DNA of 64,000 nt from Phycisphaerales bacterium (GTDB taxonomy: Bacteria > Planctomycetota > Phycisphaerae > UBA1845 > UTPLA1): assembly GCA_020639075.1 (NCBI GenBank), contig JACKHI010000001.1:3348001-3412000 (forward strand), written 5' to 3'. Shown here one piece after another: positions 45,290-52,396 of this stretch (the first letter of the stretch is position 1; each line of letters starts with the position of its first letter). Below the pieces are notes generated by a model. The model was not told the origin of the DNA. It worked only from the letters and a program-made list of their open reading frames with translations, and ran no database searches. Position numbers and translations under genes: made by a program.

Positions 45290-46525
45290 ATGATTGCCAG
45301 ACAGCTCCCCCGCCGCGTCGCCGGATTCGTTCGATCCGTCGGATTGAGAAAACCTCTCGCCCTCGTCGTCATGCTGCTCCTGCTGGTCGCGAGCTGCGGT
45401 TATGAGGTCGGCGTGTTTCTGAACCTCTTTGTCGTTGGACGCGCGGACGACGTCGGTCCCTATGCAAGCGAGGTTGCGACGGAACTTGAAACGTTCGTCG
45501 CGAATGCGCGATTCCCCGTCGCCATGGTGTTTCTGCCCGACGGCTCGCTCCTCTACACGGAAAAGGACACGGGGCAGCTTCGCATCGTCTCGAGCGACGG
45601 CACGCTCTATCCGTTCCCTGTCGCCGACGTGCCCGTTGCGAATCTTGGCGATTCGGGCCTGCTCGGCCTGACGCTCGATCCCGACTTCGCCAATAACCGC
45701 TACATCTATCTCGGATATACGGTTAACGATATCCCGACGGACAACGCCCTGCCGCGCAACGAGTATCGCGTGCAGCGCTGCACGCTGACGGAGGATTATC
45801 GAAGCGTCGTGTTCGGCAGCGACAGCGTCGTCGCCAACCTCGCCGCCAGCGGTCTGCCCGGCCACGAAGGCGGCAGCCTCGTCTTCGGCGCCGATGGCAA
45901 GCTCTACGTCTCCCTGGGAGATCGCCGACTGAACACGTTTGCAAACGAAGAGTCTCAGGACCCGTCGGTGCTCGCAGGGAAGATGATTCGCATGAACAGC
46001 GACGGCACGATCCCCGCGGATAACCCCTACGGCCCGACGCTCCTCGCTTGGGCCATCGGTCTGCGCAACACATTTGATTTCGCGTTCGACCCGATGTCGG
46101 GCCTGCTTTACGGACCGGAAAACGGCGCCGGCCCCGACGAACTGAACCTGGTTGAAGCCGGCAAGAACTACGGCTGGCCCAGCGTTCAGGGCGCAGCGGA
46201 TACGGATGACGAGATGCAGTTCGCCGCGGCAACGCCCGAATACACGGAGCCGCTGATCGGCATCAACGTTGCGCCGACGGGCGTGGGATTCAATCCGACC
46301 GACATCTACGGCGCTGATCTGCAGAATCAGCTGTTCGTGGCGTACTTCGAAACGGGCACGATCGATCGTTTCGTTCTGTCCGACGATCGCCGACAGGTGC
46401 TGGACAAAGTCGAATTCGTCGCCGGCATTCCGAACGGCATCAATGATATGGTTTTCGGGCCCGACGGCGTGATTTACGTCAGCACCGAATTCAACATCTA
46501 TCGCATCGTCCCAACCAACAACTGA
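45290..46525 (+). CDS. PQQ-dependent sugar dehydrogenase-like lipoprotein (GSDH)
   Basis: A 411-residue lipoprotein with a six-bladed beta-propeller. Lipobox VASC near residue 36. GSDH features: PVAMVFLPDGSLLYTEKDTG, LGLTLDPDFANNRYIYLGYT, PGHEGGSLVFGADGKLYVSLGD (His of the PQQ site), GLRNTFDFAFDPMSGLLY and GPDELNLVEAGKNYGWPSVQG. Such enzymes oxidise sugars outside the membrane with PQQ, but PQQ binding is not demonstrated. The ATG at 45290 is 10 bases after the DUF4397 stop. Confidence 0.85.
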   Translation: MIARQLPRRVAGFVRSVGLRKPLALVVMLLLLVASCGYEVGVFLNLFVVGRADDVGPYASEVATELETFVANARFPVAMVFLPDGSLLYTEKDTGQLRIVSSDGTLYPFPVADVPVANLGDSGLLGLTLDPDFANNRYIYLGYTVNDIPTDNALPRNEYRVQRCTLTEDYRSVVFGSDSVVANLAASGLPGHEGGSLVFGADGKLYVSLGDRRLNTFANEESQDPSVLAGKMIRMNSDGTIPADNPYGPTLLAWAIGLRNTFDFAFDPMSGLLYGPENGAGPDELNLVEAGKNYGWPSVQGAADTDDEMQFAAATPEYTEPLIGINVAPTGVGFNPTDIYGADLQNQLFVAYFETGTIDRFVLSDDRRQVLDKVEFVAGIPNGINDMVFGPDGVIYVSTEFNIYRIVPTNN

Positions 46526-46797
46526 GCGGCGAGGTTATCCGAGCCAGGCCAGCCATGGCCTGATTGACGCATCGATTCGACTCGGTGCTCCAGGCGGCAG
46601 CTCAGGTCTGCCGTTCGCCTGTTGCATGGGGTCGTGTCGAGCTCGACCTGGACCGCCGCATGACTGCGGCGGCTCGAAATTGAATCGAACGAGGGGCCCC
46701 AATTGGCGCATTTCCTGCGCGACTTCGTCCGCTAAGCACCGATAAGGCAAGTCGCCCGCAGCCCGCGACGATACCTCCATCGGAGGCAACGCGCTGC

Positions 46798-47106
46798 ATG
46801 ATGCCGACACTTGAAGCGAACCCGCCGACCAGGAATTCAATCGCCGCTTCGAACTTATCCTCGAATCGGCCCCCGAACAACGATCAGACCTCGCGAAGCG
46901 CCCTTGCAATACGAATGCAACGGGCGGCGATCATCGCCCATTGCGCCGACATGACGCGCCGACTGGGCCGCCGCGTGTCGCTTGACGAAGCCGCCCGCGA
47001 GTGGATTCCCATCTACGCCGAAATGTGGCGACACAACTTCGAGAAACAGACCGTCGCGCGTTCGCTCGGAATCTGCCCGTCAGATGCCAATCCCGGCAAT
47101 GCCTGA
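46798..47106 (+). CDS. Hypothetical protein, 102 aa
   Basis: A small soluble protein. The C-terminal part, SLDEAAREWIPIYAEMWRHN, resembles a helical motif of a widespread small protein family (AxREWIxxYAxxFR, recollection). The N-terminal ~35 residues look unstructured. No neighbours of known function; the frame's composition fits a gene but support is moderate. Confidence 0.5.
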   Translation: MMPTLEANPPTRNSIAASNLSSNRPPNNDQTSRSALAIRMQRAAIIAHCADMTRRLGRRVSLDEAAREWIPIYAEMWRHNFEKQTVARSLGICPSDANPGNA

Positions 47107-47279
47107 GTAGAAAAGGCGTATCGCAGGGTGCCATGCTTGCCCTTCAAGGCAAGCATGTTAAGGCGACGCACGACTGCGCTTGTGAGACGGTGATCGGAAG
47201 GCGGATTGCCTCTCCTGCATGCTCCCCTTGAAGGGGGAGCATGGCACCCCGCATTGCGCAATCGGAATTGCGCGGCCGC
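47107..47279. repeat. Two opposing CATGC...GCATGGCACCC hairpins
   Basis: Hairpins at 47126-47157 (minus orientation; stem TTGCC/GGCAA) and 47218-47249 (plus; stem TCCCC/GGGGA, loop TTGAAG). They face away from each other, 60 bases apart, and occupy the whole spacer between the hypothetical gene and the LolD-like gene. Family members elsewhere are at 4191, 9589, 9669 and 9748. Confidence 0.75.
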
Positions 47280-48152
47280 CTACGCGGTCGTCTCCATCTG
47301 ACCGTCCACGAGATGAATCGTCCGCTCGGCTTCGCGCGCAAGCTCTCGATCGTGCGTGACCATCACGATCGTCTGTCCTGCCGTATTGAGTTCCTGCAGC
47401 AGATCGAAGATCGCCCGGCCCGTCTTACCGTCGAGATTTCCCGTCGGTTCATCGGCGAAGAGGATGTCCGGCTCGTTCATCAATGCCCGCGCGATCGAGA
47501 CGCGCTGACGCTCGCCGCCCGACAGCTCGTTCGGTCGATGCTTCAGTCGTTCCTTAAGACCGACACGTTCAAGCAGCGACAACGCGCGCGTCTCTGCGGC
47601 GGCCCGACCGTTGAGCCATCCGGCCGTCGTGCTGCCGACCATGTGAGGCAGCATGACGTTTTCCAGCACGTCGAATTCCGGTAGCAAATGATAGAACTGA
47701 AAAACAAAGCCGAATCGCTTGTTGCGCATCTCATTTCGACGCGCCTCGAAATCCCGAAGCGCCGCGCGGGAGACGCCATGCGCCTGCACGGGTCCCGATC
47801 GATCGATGGCGGCGCCGTCCGCGTCGCGGCCGACGGGAATCTGACGAACGCCCTCGGGCTCGAACAGCGGCTCATTGTTGTAATACACCTGGCCGCGCTG
47901 CGGGACGTCGAGACCGCTCAACACGTGGAGCAGCGTGCTCTTGCCGCTGCCGCTCGCCCCCGTAATCGCCACGAGCCCACCGGGATCGATCGTGACGCTG
48001 ACGCCGCGTAGGACGTGAAGTTCCGTCCGACCCAGGTAGTACGTCTTGTGGAGCCCCTCGCCGCGAATCACTTTCGCGGAATTCACGCGCTCGCCCTGAT
48101 TCGGCAAGGTCTTCGAGAGGATTCGCTTGCTGCGTTGTGCGGGCGTTTCCAT
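47280..48152 (-). CDS. ABC transporter ATP-binding protein (LolD-like) with insertion
   Basis: A 290-residue ATPase: Walker A GASGSGKST, Q-loop VFQFYHLLPE, signature LSGGERQR, Walker B ILFADEPTGNLD, H-loop VMVTHD. It is closest in layout to LolD, the ATPase that drives lipoprotein release, but is about 60 residues longer: an extra Asp/Arg-rich segment, RQIPVGRDADGAAIDRSGP, follows YYNNEPLF before the Q-loop. No permease partner is adjacent; lolC/E must lie elsewhere if it works in that system. GGAG lies ten bases before the ATG. Confidence 0.9.
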   Translation of the reverse strand: METPAQRSKRILSKTLPNQGERVNSAKVIRGEGLHKTYYLGRTELHVLRGVSVTIDPGGLVAITGASGSGKSTLLHVLSGLDVPQRGQVYYNNEPLFEPEGVRQIPVGRDADGAAIDRSGPVQAHGVSRAALRDFEARRNEMRNKRFGFVFQFYHLLPEFDVLENVMLPHMVGSTTAGWLNGRAAAETRALSLLERVGLKERLKHRPNELSGGERQRVSIARALMNEPDILFADEPTGNLDGKTGRAIFDLLQELNTAGQTIVMVTHDRELAREAERTIHLVDGQMETTA

Positions 48153-48325
48153 TGGCTTAATTCTCCACGTCGCTTACCACGAGCGATTCGCCATGCTACC
48201 GGGGCCGGCGGGTTCCCGCCAAAACGCGATGCTGCGACTAATACGCCGCGCCACGGTACCATGGTTCACGGAGAAACATCGATCCAGAGGGGCCTCGCAG
48301 CCAGCTACGACTTGAGACGTCATTC

Positions 48326-49588
48326 ATGCCGAATCGCTCACGCCCACGACGACATCGCCTGAAAGTCGCGTTCGCCATCGCGTTCGCGACGATGGCCGCC
48401 GGAACGACCTGCCCGACGACGCCGGGGACTCCCGGCAGCGGCTTTCCGAAGTCCACTGCATGGACGCAGAAACCCATCAATAACAACGCAGGTGTAACGC
48501 CCAACGCCCTGACGATCGCCGATTTCGACGGCGACGGCACCAGCGACGTCGCCGTCGCCTATGCGGGCGCCGATCCGACGCCCGCCAGCTACGTCATTTT
48601 TTTCCGCGCTGCGGACAACACGTTTACAACCGTCTCACTGCTCGGAACCGTCGCCGACGTCCCCATCGGTGCCGCGATCAAGGCGGCCGACATGAACAAC
48701 GACACGCGTCCCGATCTGATCGTCGCCACGGATCAGGGGATTCTCTACATCCTTTCACCGGCCGATCCTCGCGTCGGCGCCGACTGGCAGGGATTCATCA
48801 TCAGCGGATCCGGCATGGACTCCGGCATCGGCCCATGGCGGGACGTCGCGATCGGCGACATCGACGGTGCGGCCGGCCCCGACATCGTCGCCGCCGGCGG
48901 AACCGTCGGGCGGCTCTGCTGGTTCAGAAGCCCCGCCGCCGACACGAACAGCGGCAGCGGCTGGGCGCGGATTGACATTGATACGACCACGCGGACCGAC
49001 GCCCGTTCCGTTGCATTGATCGATCTGACCAACGACAGCCGGCTCGATATCGTCTCCACGGCGCCGGGCGAAACCGAGAACCGCGTCGCGTGGTACGGCA
49101 ATCCTGCGAACCCCTCGACCGACGCATGGCCGAAGGTCCCCATCGGCAACCTGCCCGCTGCCGGAAAGCTCGCCATCGGCGATCTCAATGTCGACGGCCG
49201 CGCGGACGTCGTCGCCGTCAATCGTCCCGGCCGACAGATCGGCTGGTACATCCGCCCCGCCGATCCGACGCAGGCCTGGTCCGGGTTTCAGGTCACGCAG
49301 TACAACGCGGCGACACCGATCGACTTGGCCGTCGCCGACATCGACGGCAACAGCCAGCCCGATCTCGTCGTCGCGACGCAGCAACCCGGTTCTTTGCGAT
49401 GGTTCACGCCCGTCGGCGTGCAGACCAACGTCTGGACGGAAAATCAGCTTCGAGATTTGAATGAAGATGTCGCCGCAATCGCGACTGGAGACTTCGACGC
49501 TGATAGTCGCCCTGACGTCACGGCGCTCCTGATCGGCGCCACCGCCGCGGATGACAGCGTCGCCTGGTTCGAAAACCCGGAGCCGTGA
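48326..49588 (+). CDS. FG-GAP/VCBS-repeat lipoprotein
   Basis: A 420-residue exported protein. The signal peptide (residues ~1-27) ends AAGTTC with Cys at about 29, a possible lipoprotein site. The body has at least six FG-GAP/VCBS repeats with calcium-loop signatures (IADFDGDGTSDVAVAY, AADMNNDTRPDLIVA, IGDLNVDGRADVVAV, VADIDGNSQPDLVVA, TGDFDADSRPDVTAL), predicted beta-propeller. Function unknown. Its stop codon is directly adjacent to the stop of the convergent DUF6504 gene (TGA-TCA). Confidence 0.85.
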   Translation: MPNRSRPRRHRLKVAFAIAFATMAAGTTCPTTPGTPGSGFPKSTAWTQKPINNNAGVTPNALTIADFDGDGTSDVAVAYAGADPTPASYVIFFRAADNTFTTVSLLGTVADVPIGAAIKAADMNNDTRPDLIVATDQGILYILSPADPRVGADWQGFIISGSGMDSGIGPWRDVAIGDIDGAAGPDIVAAGGTVGRLCWFRSPAADTNSGSGWARIDIDTTTRTDARSVALIDLTNDSRLDIVSTAPGETENRVAWYGNPANPSTDAWPKVPIGNLPAAGKLAIGDLNVDGRADVVAVNRPGRQIGWYIRPADPTQAWSGFQVTQYNAATPIDLAVADIDGNSQPDLVVATQQPGSLRWFTPVGVQTNVWTENQLRDLNEDVAAIATGDFDADSRPDVTALLIGATAADDSVAWFENPEP

Positions 49589-49948
49589 TCACTCGCTGAT
49601 GTCGCGCTCGATCGACTGAAGCCACCAGCGCTGATTCGGATTCTCACCCACTTTCACGTGGCGTACGGCATACAGCGTCATCACTTCGCCCGTGTCGACG
49701 CTCACTTTGTAGTAATGCTTGCGGTAGTACTTCTCGCCGCTTGGCCGATGATTCTCTGATTCGCTGCGCTTCCATGACGAGAGCACGGCGCGGATCGCGT
49801 AGTGCCGATCCCGCCAAGTGAATCCCGTCGGCAGCCCTGGAATCCCGCGGGCCATGCTGGCCGCGTCGGCCGTGCCGAAATCAGGTTTGACCGGCTCGGA
49901 AACAAACTCCGCGGGCTCCATCGAACACCCCGATCTCTTGCAACACAT
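49589..49948 (-). CDS. DUF6504-like protein
   Basis: A 119-residue soluble protein. The core YYRKHYYKVSVDTGEVMTLY and RWWLQSIE resembles DUF6504 (family recalled, not verified), a small uncharacterised domain common in actinobacteria and planctomycetes. The N-terminus contains CCKRSGC; a later Met at 49921 is an alternative start. Convergent with the FG-GAP gene, stop codons abutting. Confidence 0.65.
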   Translation of the reverse strand: MCCKRSGCSMEPAEFVSEPVKPDFGTADAASMARGIPGLPTGFTWRDRHYAIRAVLSSWKRSESENHRPSGEKYYRKHYYKVSVDTGEVMTLYAVRHVKVGENPNQRWWLQSIERDISE

Positions 49949-50121
49949 TATGAGACAAAAGGTTATACAGACACGCCCGACGCAACCCCCGGCCTAGAAT
50001 CGATATGCTGGGCCCGGCAAGCGAAAATGCTGGATTGCGCGGAATAACTTGTATTATACTGAACCTCAGTTCGTATGCCGTTCTGGCAGAATACGTTCGG
50101 GAGAAGAAGGGGTAACTTGGG

Positions 50122-51024
50122 ATGCCGTTTCTGGCTTTGGGCCATCGTACAGCCTATTCAAGCCGCGCGAGAGCATTTTCGTTGCTCGAGTTGCTCGTCG
50201 TTATTGGCATCAGCGCGCTCGTGATCGCCATCGCCCTGCCTTCACTTTCATCCGCCCGCGAAAGCGCCCATATTGCGGTGTGCTTATCCAACATCCGCGA
50301 ACTCGGTCAGACCTCCGGCGCCTATATACAGGACGCCGGCATGCCGACGGAACCATGGCACCTCGGTTTCAACTACCCGGGCGGTGAAATCGACAAAGTC
50401 AGCGAATACGTTTACGGCGGATTTCAGTCCGATGTGATTCACCCGATTCTTGGCGACAAGGTCGACACGCGGAAGATCCACACCAACGAGCGCCCCTACA
50501 ACAAGTACATCGCTCCGGGAATCTGTGACGGCCCGGTCGATACATACATCTGCCCCTCTGATCGATTCACCGCCACGACGAAGATTGAAGCGCCGTGCGC
50601 CGAGCCGTACATCACGAATCAGCCCTCATATGTGCTCAACGGCAACAGCTACTCGCTCAACTGGAACTGGTTGGATGCCCCGCCCTGGAACAGCAAGCTC
50701 GCCCACTACGAAAAAATCTGGGACATGTCCGCCGCCGGGCGCGAGATGCTGCGTTTGAAAGTCGGCGGATCCGCGTCAAAGTTCATCCTGTTCATGGAAA
50801 ATCCCATGAACGCCTACATGCAGGATGCGAAGCCGCCCAACGGCTCCCACGGCATCAGCTGTCAGACGGAACTCGGCATCGGCTGGCACAAGCAAGTGTC
50901 CCGCTACAACGTCGGGTTCTTCGACGGTCATGCCGAGCATCGATTCATCGACACCCGGTACAGCTCCGGCCAGGGCTACGAGACATGGCCCGAACCCTAC
51001 ACGCTCAGCGGCTTCACGCCCTGA
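50122..51024 (+). CDS. Prepilin-type protein (pseudopilin), 300 aa
   Basis: An exported pseudopilin. The prepilin site is A|FSLLELLVVIG, with Ala instead of Gly before Phe; the hydrophobic helix extends to about residue 45. The body matches the pseudopilin at 43507-44352 (YICPSDRF, NVGFFDGHAEHRFIDTRY). Ala at -1 is tolerated by some prepilin peptidases, but processing here is not assured. An AT-rich TTGTATTATACT just upstream (about 50049-50060) may hold the -10 box. Confidence 0.8.
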   Translation: MPFLALGHRTAYSSRARAFSLLELLVVIGISALVIAIALPSLSSARESAHIAVCLSNIRELGQTSGAYIQDAGMPTEPWHLGFNYPGGEIDKVSEYVYGGFQSDVIHPILGDKVDTRKIHTNERPYNKYIAPGICDGPVDTYICPSDRFTATTKIEAPCAEPYITNQPSYVLNGNSYSLNWNWLDAPPWNSKLAHYEKIWDMSAAGREMLRLKVGGSASKFILFMENPMNAYMQDAKPPNGSHGISCQTELGIGWHKQVSRYNVGFFDGHAEHRFIDTRYSSGQGYETWPEPYTLSGFTP

Positions 51025-51448
51025 TTCGCCAAGGGCCCCTGATTAATCCTGTCGCCCCTCTTACACGCCCTTCCTGCACGTCCCGATTTTCTTGGTTCAT
51101 CACGGAATTTTGGGGAAGTCAATTCGCGCCGACTTTGCGACATTGGCGATCGCGAGGCGCATGGCGCCAGACTCTTATTTCGCACTTTCAGTGCTTGAAT
51201 CGCGGGGTGATCCATGACCCAGGGCTGCATTTGCCCGCTTCGCGGGCGGCACTTGCCCTGGGCTCGCATATTGCACGCTTTCAGCGTGCGTTCGGCATCC
51301 GAGCGGCTGGTGCGTCGGACGATCAGGCTGACGGTCATCCCTGGTGTCTTGCGTTTCCCGATTTTCCATGATGAACCACTTTTTTGCAGATTCTGTTGAA
51401 CGAATTCGGTCCCCTGCGCGCTGAATCTCCCGGACGGAGCACACGCGT
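51025..51448. repeat. Intergenic hairpin array
   Basis: Between pseudopilin and the cassette at 51449. It contains the hairpins GCACT-TTC-AGTGC (about 51182-51194), a nested stem CCCAGGGC...GCCCTGGG around GCCCGC-TTC-GCGGGC (about 51219-51262), and CACGC-TTTCA-GCGTG (about 51273-51289). This resembles the array at 988-1341 in style (several unlike hairpins close together). Neither a sigma factor gene nor any other coding sequence was found here. Confidence 0.6.
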
Positions 51449-51937
51449 ATGGACCCGAATCGCAAAATCCCAATGACAAACTCGAAGGATCCCGACGACG
51501 CGCCCCGACTCGCCGCCGACCTTCGCAATCTCTACAGATCACCCGGCCCCATTCCCGACGCCGTTCGCGACGAGATCGCTCATCAGGCTCGGGCGGGTCT
51601 CTCCGACCTCAGCCGAACGCGCCGCTGGGGCGGTATCGCACTGATCGCCACGGCCGCGGCCATCGTCTTCGCCTTCCAGTTCGTCCTTCAACAAATGGCG
51701 ACGCCGGATCGACGCGAGATGCGAACAGCCGTCGCGCCGCCCGCCGCAATCACGCAGCGCGAAGACATCGACGGCAACGGCCGCATCGACATCCTCGACG
51801 CCTTCGTCCTCGCCAAACGCGTCGACGCACAATCACAACTCAATCCGAGCTGGGACTTCAACGCTGACGGTCGCGTCGATCGCAAGGACGTCGATTCCGT
51901 CGCGCAAGTCGCTGTGCAACTCAATGGAGGCGCCTGA
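51449..51937 (+). CDS. Membrane-anchored protein with dockerin-like repeats
   Basis: A 162-residue protein. The N-terminal ~55 residues are soluble and basic/helical (ADLRNLYRSPGPIPDAVRD) and would be cytoplasmic; a transmembrane helix follows (GIALIATAAAIVFAFQFVLQ, residues ~62-82). The outer part carries two dockerin-like EF-hand repeats, EDIDGNGRIDILDAFVLAKR and DFNADGRVDRKDVDSVAQVA, spaced as in type I dockerins. The cytoplasmic part with a single helix has the look of an anti-sigma or sensor-type anchor (inference). The next gene starts three bases after the stop; a secreted cohesin-like protein follows. Confidence 0.78.
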   Translation: MDPNRKIPMTNSKDPDDAPRLAADLRNLYRSPGPIPDAVRDEIAHQARAGLSDLSRTRRWGGIALIATAAAIVFAFQFVLQQMATPDRREMRTAVAPPAAITQREDIDGNGRIDILDAFVLAKRVDAQSQLNPSWDFNADGRVDRKDVDSVAQVAVQLNGGA

Positions 51938-51940
51938 CCC

Positions 51941-52396
51941 ATGCGAAAGTGCATCGCCATCATCCTGACGCTCACCCTCTCGACGGCGCTCGTCCGCGCG
52001 CAGACGCCGTCGAACGACTCGGCGGCCGTCAGCACGCGCTTCGTCGCGTACGACGTCTTCATCGATGCCGGCGACACGCCGCTCGCCGCGTATCAAGTCG
52101 ATATCAACGATCTCTCGGGCCGAACGAAGATCGTGGGCGTCGAGGGCGGTGAATCGACCGCCTTCGACGCGCCGCCTTACTACGACCCGAAGGCGCTATA
52201 CAACGAAGGCCGCATCATTCTCGGCGCATTCACGACGAACAACGACGGCCCGACGGGCAGGACGCGCGTCGCGCGGCTTCACATGCAGATCAATGGGGAA
52301 CAACCCGCGGATTTCGACGTCAAAGTCATCGTGGCGGCGGATGCCGACAATCGCGACATCGACGCAGACGTAACGATTACTGAAGGGAATCAATAA
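51941..52396 (+). CDS. Secreted protein with cohesin-like domain
   Basis: A 151-residue exported protein; signal peptide MRKCIAIILTLTLSTALVRA with cleavage after residue ~20. The rest is a single beta-rich domain: FVAYDVFIDAGDTPLAAYQV then FTTNNDGPTGRTRVARLHMQI. The pattern (AxQVDI, GxLxxGAF, GxTRVARL) is reminiscent of cohesin domains, which bind dockerins. The adjacent upstream gene encodes a membrane-anchored dockerin, so a binding pair is plausible. Sequence similarity to proven cohesins is only suggestive. Its stop overlaps the start of the VIT/VWA gene by one base (TAATG). Confidence 0.6.
   Translation: MRKCIAIILTLTLSTALVRAQTPSNDSAAVSTRFVAYDVFIDAGDTPLAAYQVDINDLSGRTKIVGVEGGESTAFDAPPYYDPKALYNEGRIILGAFTTNNDGPTGRTRVARLHMQINGEQPADFDVKVIVAADADNRDIDADVTITEGNQ

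Noticed and set aside
46535..46909. Minus-strand open frame of 124 codons beside the small hypothetical gene.
   Set aside because: No family, mixed low-complexity composition and an overlapping better candidate on the plus strand.
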